Assembly (NCBI GenBank): GCA_001799195.1
Contig: MGSU01000176.1
Coordinates: forward strand, 1 to 9,196
DNA: 9,196 bases
Origin: Deltaproteobacteria bacterium RIFOXYA12_FULL_61_11
Lineage (GTDB): Bacteria; Bdellovibrionota_F; JAHFAK01; YA12-FULL-61-11
Reading direction: 5' to 3'
In this document: positions 1 through 5,589 of the stretch, in pieces
Layout of the letters: every line of letters begins with the position of its first letter
How positions within the stretch are numbered: the first letter of the stretch is position 1
Notes under the pieces: model-generated
Seen by the model: only the letters and a program-made list of their open reading frames with translations
What the model was told of the DNA's origin: nothing
The model's database searches: none
Made by a program: the position numbers and the translations under genes

Positions 1-28
1 GAGCGTTGGTTCCCTCGACAGCACTTCT

Positions 29-60
29 AGCCACCGTCGCAAGACGGTGGCTTTTTTCTT
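29..60 (+). terminator. Rho-independent terminator of an upstream gene
   Basis: A perfect 10-bp stem, AGCCACCGTC (29-38) with GACGGTGGCT (43-52), closes on a GCAA tetraloop and runs straight into a T-rich tract (52-60). This is a textbook intrinsic terminator on the plus strand. It must serve a gene left of the window, since bases 1-28 hold no recognisable coding end. It isolates the following accessory genes from upstream transcription. Confidence 0.9.
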
Positions 61-73
61 CTATGAACTGGGC

Positions 74-102
74 TTGCTCACAGGCCCATGGTCCTCTACA
101 AT
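74..102 (+). promoter_or_regulatory. Putative sigma-70-like promoter for the DUF4160 remnant and fic
   Basis: A TTGCTC -35-like box (74-79) is separated by 17 bases from TACAAT (97-102), a five-of-six match to the -10 consensus. It sits just after the upstream terminator and 28 bases before the ATG at 131, so placement fits well. The -35 box is weak. It would transcribe the remnant ORF and the fic gene together. Confidence 0.5.
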
Positions 103-130
103 TCCCACGCCTGACGACCCGAGGTAGCGT

Positions 131-277
131 ATGCCCATTATTTCCACCTTCTTCGGCATCCTCATCCGTTGTTGCGATTCCTCGCCTCTGCACCTTCACC
201 TCACCCTCCGGTCCAGGGATGGAAGGAAAACTCCGAACAAAGGTCTTGCGCCAAAGACGGGAAGGAAAGGTCAGTGA
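131..277 (+). pseudogene. N-terminal remnant of a DUF4160 gene
   Basis: This 48-codon reading frame begins with an ATG preceded by GAGGT at a 5-base spacing. The first 13 residues, MPIISTFFGILIR, closely match the characteristic start of DUF4160 proteins (usually MPTIS-x-F-[FY]-G-I-x-IR). Residues 16-24 (DSSPLHLHL) could be a degraded form of the family's conserved D-H-x-P-P-H-x-H segment. From about residue 25 the sequence is basic and no longer resembles the family, and the ORF stops where a normal protein would have 30 to 60 more residues. The stop overlaps the fic start as TGATG, so translation of the remnant may be coupled to fic. DUF4160 genes are commonly found beside DUF2442 genes in toxin-antitoxin-like pairs; no DUF2442 gene is seen here. 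The match is from memory of the family and has not been searched. It could also be a short expressed leader peptide. Confidence 0.55.
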
Positions 278-1284
278 TGCCACTTGAGAAGTTTTTTACA
301 GAAGACCCTGGATGGTATGAAAAAATAGGAGATATTCACGCACTGCTCGAGCGCGTCAAGATCAGCGAAGAACGGAGTAGCGACGTACTGCACCTGCGCA
401 AAAGGAGCCGCATCCTCTCTATCCACTCCTCCACTGCCATCGAAGGAAACCGGCTCACCTTGGGACAGGTCACCGATGTCATCAACGGCAAACCCATCTG
501 GGGACCGCCCAAGGACATCAAGGAGGTGCAGAATGCCTGGCGCGCGTATAACGAAATGACAGGCCATAACCCCTGGTCGGTGGGCGATTTGCTGAAGGCT
601 CACGCCAACCTGACCGATACACTCATCGGTGAATCTGGCCAGTTCCGTACGGTCGGTGTGGCCGTGGTGCGCGGCGATGGCACGGTGATGCACCGTGGCG
701 CTCCGGCAGAGGAAGTCCCTGCCCTCGTCGAACAACTCCTGCATTGGGGGGAAACTACCGCGGCGCACCCCCTCATCAAGAGTTCCGCCGTCCACTACAT
801 GCTGGAGCACATCCACCCCTTCCGCGACGGCAACGGCAGAATCGGACGGTTGTGGCAGACCCTGATTCTTTCCATATGGAATCCGTTATTTGCCTGGATG
901 CCGGTCGAAACCCTGGTTCACTACAACCAGACGCAATACTACAGAGCATTGCAGGATTCGCATGCAGGCACTGTGGATTGCCGGCCGTTCATCGGCTTCA
1001 TGCTCGAGGCTATTGGCAATTCCCTGTATCGCTACATTGATGTAGCAACGGAAACAACGGTCGATGTCGGTGTAAATGTCGGTGTAAATGTCGGTGTACC
1101 TGACCACATTCTGGAACTGGTGCAACGCGATCCCCGATTGTCGGCCAAGGAGTTGGCTACCTTGCTCAAGAAATCCACCCGCACCATCGAACGCCACCTC
1201 AAGATGCTCCGTGAACAGGGCCGTCTGAAGCGTACTGGTTCCGACAAGGCCGGCCACTGGGAAATCCTCGAAAAGCGGCCATGA
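277..1284 (+). CDS. Fic family protein adenylyltransferase with C-terminal winged helix
   Basis: This 335-residue protein carries the complete Fic core HPFRDGNGRIGR at residues 180-191. That includes the catalytic His180 and the GNGR phosphate-binding segment, so it should transfer AMP from ATP to a hydroxyl side chain of a target protein. Upstream, residues 52-57 (STAIEG) fit the [S/T]xxxE[G/N] inhibitory helix, with Glu56 as the autoinhibitory glutamate. It is therefore a class II, self-inhibited Fic that needs no separate antitoxin. Residues 264-274 form a short Gly-Val-Asn-Val repeat linker. Residues about 276-333 resemble a winged helix-turn-helix (LSAKELATLLKKSTRTIERH), suggesting DNA binding or autoregulation. 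I chose ATG 277 because GGAAAGG lies 6 bases upstream and the Fic_N region starts soon after it; an in-frame start at 169 has no such support. The gene overlaps the DUF4160 remnant as TGATG. The target protein cannot be inferred. Confidence 0.92.
   Translation: MPLEKFFTEDPGWYEKIGDIHALLERVKISEERSSDVLHLRKRSRILSIHSSTAIEGNRLTLGQVTDVINGKPIWGPPKDIKEVQNAWRAYNEMTGHNPWSVGDLLKAHANLTDTLIGESGQFRTVGVAVVRGDGTVMHRGAPAEEVPALVEQLLHWGETTAAHPLIKSSAVHYMLEHIHPFRDGNGRIGRLWQTLILSIWNPLFAWMPVETLVHYNQTQYYRALQDSHAGTVDCRPFIGFMLEAIGNSLYRYIDVATETTVDVGVNVGVNVGVPDHILELVQRDPRLSAKELATLLKKSTRTIERHLKMLREQGRLKRTGSDKAGHWEILEKRP
1063..1098 (+). repeat. Three tandem 12-bp units encoding the GVNV linker of Fic
   Basis: Three head-to-tail copies of a 12-base unit, [GA]ATGTCGGTGTA, are identical except for the first base of the first copy. 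They encode the VDVGVNVGVNVGV linker between the Fic core and the winged helix. In-frame 12-bp repeats like this can change copy number by slippage without breaking the frame. Confidence 0.9.
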
Positions 1285-1382
1285 AGAACAGAGACCTTGG
1301 ACAGGAACTCATCGACAGCCTTCGGGAGATCTCTTCGCCTTTCCCCATGGCCTCACTCTCCTGGCTTGTGCTATGGTGGTAA
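1281..1382 (+). pseudogene. 33-codon remnant resembling the start of a HigA-type antitoxin
   Basis: An ATG overlapping the fic stop as ATGA opens a 33-codon ORF. Its first 18 residues, MKNRDLGQELIDSLREIS, resemble the N-termini of HigA-like XRE antitoxins, which often begin with a K-R-D-[IL]-G-x-E-[IL]-L-x-[GS]-[IL]-[RK]-E-I pattern ahead of the helix-turn-helix. The helix-turn-helix itself is absent: the frame ends in a hydrophobic, tryptophan-rich tail that does not look like a folded domain. I read it as the stump of an antitoxin gene that was once co-translated with fic, cut off by a deletion or recombination before the next gene. The match rests on a short stretch recalled from family sequences. 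An alternative is a short unrelated ORF created by chance. Confidence 0.35.
1369..1377 (+). promoter_or_regulatory. Possible extended -10 promoter for the nucleotidyltransferase
   Basis: TGCTATGGT has the TGn extension followed by a four-of-six -10 hexamer. It lies 28 bases before the GTG at 1406. No convincing -35 box is present 16 to 18 bases upstream, so this is a weak call. Confidence 0.25.
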
Positions 1383-1405
1383 CGGTTGAGTGAGAGGACT
1401 GAACC

Positions 1406-1726
1406 GTGGGCATCGACGACACCTTGGCCGAGGAGATCATCAGGCGCGTGCTGCAAGTGCTTCCCGCGCGGAAGATCATCCTGTTCGGGTCTGCCGCGAC
1501 CGGCACCATGACCAAGGACAGCGACATCGACCTCTTGGTGCTCACCAACGGCCCCTGCAACCGACGCGAGCTCGGCTTGGACATAGAAGAATCTCTCACC
1601 GGCCTCGGTCACTGCTTCGACATCATGGTCCTCACGGCCGAGTGGTTCGAGAACAGCAAAAAGTACATCGGAGGGCTTGCCTACCCCGCCCACCGATACG
1701 GCAGAGTGCTGTATGAAGCAGCCTGA
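1406..1726 (+). CDS. MntA-type minimal nucleotidyltransferase (antitoxin-like)
   Basis: The 106-residue protein is a stand-alone minimal nucleotidyltransferase. Residues 28-42 give an exact GSx10DxD signature: Gly28-Ser29, then Asp40 and Asp42 as metal ligands. Asp72 in FDIMVL is a good candidate for the third catalytic carboxylate. In characterised MntA-HepT pairs, such enzymes add AMP to the HEPN toxin and neutralise its RNase activity, so an antitoxin role is the natural inference here. The start is GTG, supported by AGAGGA with a 7-base spacer; no ATG fits the family start better. The 3' end overlaps the HEPN reading frame by 14 bases, the usual close pairing of these modules. Because the HEPN partner is frameshifted, the enzyme may now lack its substrate. 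Confidence 0.88.
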   Translation: MGIDDTLAEEIIRRVLQVLPARKIILFGSAATGTMTKDSDIDLLVLTNGPCNRRELGLDIEESLTGLGHCFDIMVLTAEWFENSKKYIGGLAYPAHRYGRVLYEAA

Positions 1727-1944
1727 CGGTGCGGTGCTCGCAATACTCGTGACAAGCTGGTTGCAGAAAGCGGACTTGGACCTCCGTGCCGGGGATGCTC
1801 TCCTGGCCAGTGAACCGCCATTACTGTTCCCAGCGTGCTACCACTTTCAGCAGGCTGCCGAGAAATTCCTGAGCACCTTTCACGAGCATTGACATTGTCT
1901 CGCATGAATGCAAGTTGCCAACTCACCTGGGACAACACCTAGTG
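1713..1944 (+). pseudogene. Frameshifted HEPN-domain toxin partner
   Basis: The ATG at 1713 opens a frame that stops at 1892 after 59 codons, against about 120 to 140 residues for a whole HEPN protein. The visible part is typical of the HEPN family: W-L-Q-K-A-D-x-D-L at residues 16-24, then a FPACYHFQQAAEKFL segment. In another frame (bases about 1873-1944) the sequence encodes SHECKLPTHLGQHLV, which resembles the T-H-D-L-x-x-L-L segment that normally follows. A +1-type frameshift between about 1873 and 1892 explains both. Beyond 1944 I cannot recognise the C-terminal half or its RNase motif Rx4-6H, so the gene probably also lost its end. The product would be an inactive fragment. If the frameshift were a sequencing error, the missing C-terminal half would still argue against function. 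Confidence 0.65.
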
Positions 1945-1956
1945 CCGAGCACTAGG
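1938..1956. repeat. 8-bp perfect inverted repeat
   Basis: CCTAGTGC (1938-1945) is followed after CGA by its exact reverse complement GCACTAGG (1949-1956). The hairpin begins where recognisable HEPN similarity ends. No T-run follows on either strand, so it is not a standard terminator. Confidence 0.8.
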
Positions 1957-2197
1957 CACCACCGGGATCGACCAGTTGCCTTTTTACTCTTCCCGCGGTG
2001 TCGAGATGGAACTCGAACAAGGCTCGATACCGCAATACAAGCATACAATATATTGTTTTCAATACAATTCATACATCTCGTGAAAATGACCCAGTGCGGC
2101 ATACTTCCTGCTAGCAGCCGACCCCGAACAGCACCTCTGCAACACCCGGCCAGGCTTGCGGAGGGAAATAACTCATGGAGTACTGGAGGATCTTGTC
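1945..2197. other. Non-coding stretch with inverted repeats and AT-rich palindrome
   Basis: No convincing gene occurs here. Besides the inverted repeats near 1938-1956 and 1995-2033, an AT-rich patch (2034-2075) contains the perfect 12-bp palindrome ACAATATATTGT (2045-2056) and repeated AATACAA-like words. These could be an operator or a decayed recombination junction. No -35/-10 pair with good spacing was found, although a promoter for the gene at 2198 should lie in this stretch. Confidence 0.5.
1995..2033. repeat. 11-bp inverted repeat with a competing inner hairpin
   Basis: GCGGTGTCGAG (1995-2005) pairs with CTCGATACCGC (2023-2033) over 11 positions with a single G-U wobble and a 17-base loop. 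Within it, TCGAG (2001-2005) can instead pair with CTCGA (2012-2016), so two exclusive folds are possible. There is no adjacent T-run. The function is unknown. Confidence 0.7.
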
Positions 2198-2605
2198 ATG
2201 GTCAGAACCATCCTGCTCAGCCTCATCGCCCTGTTGACCCTTCCGACCTATGCGGCCCTGCTCACCTGTAAGGTATTGCCGGGCCCCTATATCGGGTACC
2301 TCGAGCCGGGTATGCTTGAGACAAGCGTCTCGGTCATCCTCGATCCGGCGGGGAGGACGGCCAAGGCGACTATCTCCCTCGTCCCGAGCGATGGGCAGGA
2401 TATCATGCTGTTACGCGAGGTGCAGACCATGATCCTCGAAGAAGCCCGGCCCGGCCGCGTGTACGCCAAAGCCTCAGAGATGGAGGAAGATGAGGTCATC
2501 CTGGCCGAACTCGATCTCGAGGCCAAGGGCGTCGAAGCCCGAGGAAAGACCCTCTTCGGGACTCTCTACGACGGCGGGGTCGAATTCTCCCTCGAGTGCC
2601 GTTGA
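2198..2605 (+). CDS. Small exported protein of unknown function
   Basis: The 135-residue product starts with a clear signal peptide: Arg3, then a hydrophobic core (residues 4-15), then LPTYA with likely signal peptidase I cleavage near residue 19. The mature part of about 115 residues is acidic and probably beta-rich. It has only two cysteines, Cys24 near the new N-terminus and Cys134 one residue from the end, which could form a disulfide joining both ends in the periplasm. LLTC at 21-24 is a poor lipobox because Thr is at -1, so I do not call a lipoprotein. The ATG at 2198 was chosen because GGAGGA lies 7 bases upstream and it places the signal peptide at the start; an in-frame TTG at 2156 would bury it. 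I do not recognise the family. It precedes the TMTC-like gene by 99 bases but has its own ribosome site. Confidence 0.75.
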   Translation: MVRTILLSLIALLTLPTYAALLTCKVLPGPYIGYLEPGMLETSVSVILDPAGRTAKATISLVPSDGQDIMLLREVQTMILEEARPGRVYAKASEMEEDEVILAELDLEAKGVEARGKTLFGTLYDGGVEFSLECR

Positions 2606-2638
2606 AGCGCGAACACGACCTGCCCTCGACCGTCCGGC

Positions 2639-2668
2639 TTGACCCTCCTCCTCGGCCTCGCCTAGGAT
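2639..2668 (+). promoter_or_regulatory. Putative sigma-70-like promoter for the TMTC-like gene and mnmA
   Basis: TTGACC (2639-2644) is a five-of-six -35 box. After 18 bases comes TAGGAT (2663-2668), a four-of-six -10 box. It falls between the exported-protein stop and the GTG at 2705, 36 bases upstream of that start. The same TAGGAT -10 word recurs in the predicted tatD promoter, which supports the call. Confidence 0.5.
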
Positions 2669-2704
2669 ACACCCCGATCCGAGAATACGGAGTGCTGCAC
2701 GGAC

Positions 2705-4492
2705 GTGCCCACGGGAATTGGAGCAGGAAACGCGAAGGAACTGGGACGACACTTCGCCCTGATCGGCGTGCTGCTCGCATTGACCTTCGCCGCCTCACTC
2801 GACCACGAATTCGTCAACTGGGATGACGATTATTACCTCCATCGCAACAGCAGGGTGAAGGAACTGTCCCTCGGCCACGTCCTCTCCCTGTTCAACCCAA
2901 ACTCCATTCACGAAGGGAAGACCTTCATCGAGTTCCTCCCCCTGCGCGACCTGACCTGGGCCATCGATTTCGCGGCCTGGGCCTATAACCCGGTCGGGTA
3001 CCACCTCGGCAACGTGGTGCTGCACTACCTCACCTGCCTGGCCTTGTACCTCCTCGTGGTCGTGGCCTTCTCCTCGCGCCGACAGGCCCTGCTCGCCGCC
3101 ATGCTTTTCGCTGTCCTCCCCTGCCACGTCGAATCCGTCGCCTGGATAGCGTGCCGCAAGGACCCACTCTTCCTCTTCCTGGAACTGCTCTCCATGGTCG
3201 CCCTACTGCAGTACCTCGACGGCGCATCCAGGAGCAGGCTCTGGCTCTCGGCCTTGTTCCTCGCTTTATCGCTCTGGTCCAAGTCTCTGGCCCTGACCAT
3301 GCCGGCCCTTGCCGTCCTGCTCCTCCTCGCCGCCCGGCCCGCGCTGCCGTGGCGACGGTACCTTGCCCTGCTGCCTCACCTCGTCGTCGTTGTCATCTTC
3401 GCGCACCAGTTCCTCGGTACCGGTGTGGCCAAGGATCTCGTGCAGCCCGATTACGGCGGTCTGCGCGCCTTGCCCAAGGTGTTTCTGGCCTACCTGCAGG
3501 TTCAGATCCTGCCCTTCCCGCTCTGCCAACGGTACGACCTTGCAATACCCCCGGGTTGGCTCCAACTCGAGGTTCTGCTACCCGCAGCGATCCTCCTCGT
3601 ACTCGTCCTCCTCACTGTCAAGGTGAGGCTGGCCCACTTCGCGCTGGCTTGGACCTTCGTCGCCCTGGTCCCGGTGCTCAATTTCGTGCCGTTCCCTATC
3701 CTGATGGCCGAGCGGTACCTCTACCTGCCTTCGGTCGGCCCTGTGCTGTTCGCTTCCTGGTGGCTCGCGAAACGTCCCCCGGCATTCTCCGCTATCATCT
3801 TCCTGGTCTTCGCCGGGTTGAGCGCCTCGCACGCCGAGGTGTTCCAAAACAGCATCACCCTGTGGAGCGACGTTCTCTCGAAATACCCCCGCCTTGGAGT
3901 GGCTCATGCCAACCTCACCTCGGCCCTCTTCGAACGAGGGCAAGAGCGGGAAGCCCTCGCAGCAGCAACAGCGGGCCTCGAGGTAGAACCGGACAACGCC
4001 ATGCTGCACCTCGTCCTCGGGCACCATCACCGCCGCGCCGGCCGGTACGACCAGGCTCTCGCCTCCTATGAACGTGCCGGGCATGCACAGCAGCTCGCTT
4101 CCAAGCTCCACGCCGGACGGGGCACCACCTTCTTGCTCCAGGGACGTCTGACGGAGGCCCGGGAGGCCCTGCTTTCGGCTCTTTCCACCCCGAGCCACGA
4201 CCACTACCGCGCCGACCCGACGACCTACCACAACCTGGCCCTGGTCGAGGTCAGGCTCGGACACCGCGAAGGCTTCAAGCGAGCCGTGACCGGCCTCCTC
4301 GAGACCCTCGACTTCTCGCGGCCCGAGCAGGTGATCGAAGCCGCGCATCTCCTGGCCGCGACCGGCAGGGCGACCGAGGGTCTGGCCCTCTTGGAACGCG
4401 GCAGGACCGCTTTCTCGGATCTCCGATACGACGAGGCCCTTGTCCTGTTCCGAAACCGGCTTGGTCTCGACCCCCAGGACCAAAGACCATGA
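2705..4492 (+). CDS. TMTC-like multi-span membrane glycosyltransferase with TPR domain
   Basis: The 595-residue protein combines a hydrophobic GT-C-type membrane part with a soluble TPR tail, the layout of TMTC-like O-mannosyltransferases and their bacterial relatives. After a first membrane helix (about 17-32) comes F-V-N-W-D-D-D (37-42), where family members carry a catalytic Asp pair in the first extracytoplasmic loop. Further family landmarks are N-P-x-G-Y-H-L-x-N (95-103), H-V-E-S-V-A-W-x-x-x-R-K-D (141-153) and E-R-Y-L-Y-L-P (336-342). Several more helices fill residues about 100-375. TPR-like helical repeats follow (about 385-575), likely periplasmic. It should use a lipid-linked sugar to glycosylate an exported protein; the acceptor is unknown. 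The start is GTG with a weak CGGAG 12 bases upstream; no nearer ATG exists, so the start is the least certain part. Its stop overlaps the mnmA start as ATGA. Confidence 0.82.
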   Translation: MPTGIGAGNAKELGRHFALIGVLLALTFAASLDHEFVNWDDDYYLHRNSRVKELSLGHVLSLFNPNSIHEGKTFIEFLPLRDLTWAIDFAAWAYNPVGYHLGNVVLHYLTCLALYLLVVVAFSSRRQALLAAMLFAVLPCHVESVAWIACRKDPLFLFLELLSMVALLQYLDGASRSRLWLSALFLALSLWSKSLALTMPALAVLLLLAARPALPWRRYLALLPHLVVVVIFAHQFLGTGVAKDLVQPDYGGLRALPKVFLAYLQVQILPFPLCQRYDLAIPPGWLQLEVLLPAAILLVLVLLTVKVRLAHFALAWTFVALVPVLNFVPFPILMAERYLYLPSVGPVLFASWWLAKRPPAFSAIIFLVFAGLSASHAEVFQNSITLWSDVLSKYPRLGVAHANLTSALFERGQEREALAAATAGLEVEPDNAMLHLVLGHHHRRAGRYDQALASYERAGHAQQLASKLHAGRGTTFLLQGRLTEAREALLSALSTPSHDHYRADPTTYHNLALVEVRLGHREGFKRAVTGLLETLDFSRPEQVIEAAHLLAATGRATEGLALLERGRTAFSDLRYDEALVLFRNRLGLDPQDQRP

Positions 4493-5589
4493 ACAAAGAC
4501 CTCGCGACACTGCCCCAATCGATCAGCCGCCTGCGAGGAGCTCGCCTCGGCGTCGCCATGAGCGGTGGAGTGGACAGCAGCGTGGCCGCCGCGCTCCTCG
4601 TCGAAGCCGGCCTCGAGGTCCTCGGCCTGACCATGAAGCTCCTCCCCGCGGACAGCGCCCCCCCCTCGGACCACCTCGCCTCGGCGGCCGAGGTCGCACG
4701 TTCGCTCGGCATCGAACATCATGTCCTCGACCTGCATGAGGTTTTCTCTCGCGAGGTGCTCGACCCGTTCCTTTGCTCCTACCTGGCGGGCACGACTCCC
4801 AATCCCTGCGCCCTGTGCAATCCCAGGATCAAGTTCGGTGCGCTCTTGACGCACGCTCGAAACCTCGGTTGCCTTGGCCTGGCCACGGGGCATTACGTGC
4901 GCAAACTGGAACATAACGGACGGTACTATCTCGGCGCTCCGGTCGACCGGGGTAAGGACCAGACCTATTTCCTCTTCCTGCTCGAACAGACCGCGCTCGC
5001 CAGGGCCTATTTCCCCCTCGAGGGGATTTCCAAGACCGAGGTCCGCGCCCTGGCGGCGGCCCGCAACTTACCCGTCGCCGGACGACCGGAGAGCCAGGAC
5101 CTCTGTTTCGTCCCCAAAGGCAGATATCCCGAGTTCGTCGAACAGCACCGTGCCCCCCCTCCACCGGGTCCTATCCTCGACCTCGACGGCACCGTGCTGG
5201 GTCACCATCGCGGCCTGCATCGGTACACCTTGGGACAACGCCACAGCCTGGGCCTATCCTCTCCCCGTCCACTCTACGTCGTTGCCCTCGATCCCGGCAG
5301 GAACGCCGTACGGGTAGGTCCCGAGGCCGCGCTCTACAGCGACCGACTCCGCTGTGAGCGTCTGTACCCCATGAAGGAAACCGACCTCGACGGCAGGACC
5401 TTCCTGGTCAAGGTGCGCTCCACGGCACGTCCCGTGACCGGAACGGTGACCCTGACCAACGAGGGGGCAGAAATACGCTTCGAGCAACCCCAGCGCGGCT
5501 TGACCCCCGGCCAAGCGGCGGTGCTCTACGACGACGAGGGCGGCGTGGTCGCCGGCGGCTGGATCCGCGAGGTCGGTGCGTTTACTTGA
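4489..5589 (+). CDS. mnmA: tRNA-specific 2-thiouridylase MnmA
   Basis: MnmA makes 2-thiouridine at wobble position U34 of tRNA for Lys, Glu and Gln in the cytoplasm, activating the base with ATP and receiving sulfur from a relay. The 366-residue length is normal. Residues 24-31 (MSGGVDSS) are the PP-loop that binds ATP. Cys110 in NPCALCN and Cys206 in ESQDLCF correspond to the two catalytic cysteines (Cys102 and Cys199 of the E. coli enzyme). The tRNA-contacting T-x-G-H-Y (133-136 region) and the C-terminal G-x-T-P-G-Q-A-A-V-x-Y segment with GGGW-like AGGW (355-358) are present. The position three before Cys110 is also Cys (Cys107), where E. coli has Asp, giving a CxxC form. The start overlaps the TMTC gene by ATGA, implying coupled translation. 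The last 8 bases overlap the end of the convergent flagellin-like gene. Confidence 0.96.
   Translation: MNKDLATLPQSISRLRGARLGVAMSGGVDSSVAAALLVEAGLEVLGLTMKLLPADSAPPSDHLASAAEVARSLGIEHHVLDLHEVFSREVLDPFLCSYLAGTTPNPCALCNPRIKFGALLTHARNLGCLGLATGHYVRKLEHNGRYYLGAPVDRGKDQTYFLFLLEQTALARAYFPLEGISKTEVRALAAARNLPVAGRPESQDLCFVPKGRYPEFVEQHRAPPPPGPILDLDGTVLGHHRGLHRYTLGQRHSLGLSSPRPLYVVALDPGRNAVRVGPEAALYSDRLRCERLYPMKETDLDGRTFLVKVRSTARPVTGTVTLTNEGAEIRFEQPQRGLTPGQAAVLYDDEGGVVAGGWIREVGAFT

Noticed and set aside
169-276. Longer Fic N-terminus from the in-frame start at 169
   Set aside because: It overlaps the DUF4160-like remnant, adds a proline-rich non-domain segment and has no ribosome site, whereas ATG 277 has GGAAAGG at 6 bases.
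1995-2033. tRNA or terminator at the 39-base hairpin
   Set aside because: No acceptor, anticodon or T-arm can be assembled, and no T-run follows the stem on either strand.
1915-2271. 118-codon ORF with TTG start on the plus strand
   Set aside because: Its first codons are the frameshifted continuation of the HEPN gene and the rest runs through inverted repeats and into the exported-protein gene in the wrong frame.
3578-4510. Long minus-strand ORF of 310 codons opposite the TMTC-like gene
   Set aside because: It is the antisense shadow of a GC-rich gene. The plus frame carries TMTC-family motifs and TPR repeats, and the minus translation shows no domain.
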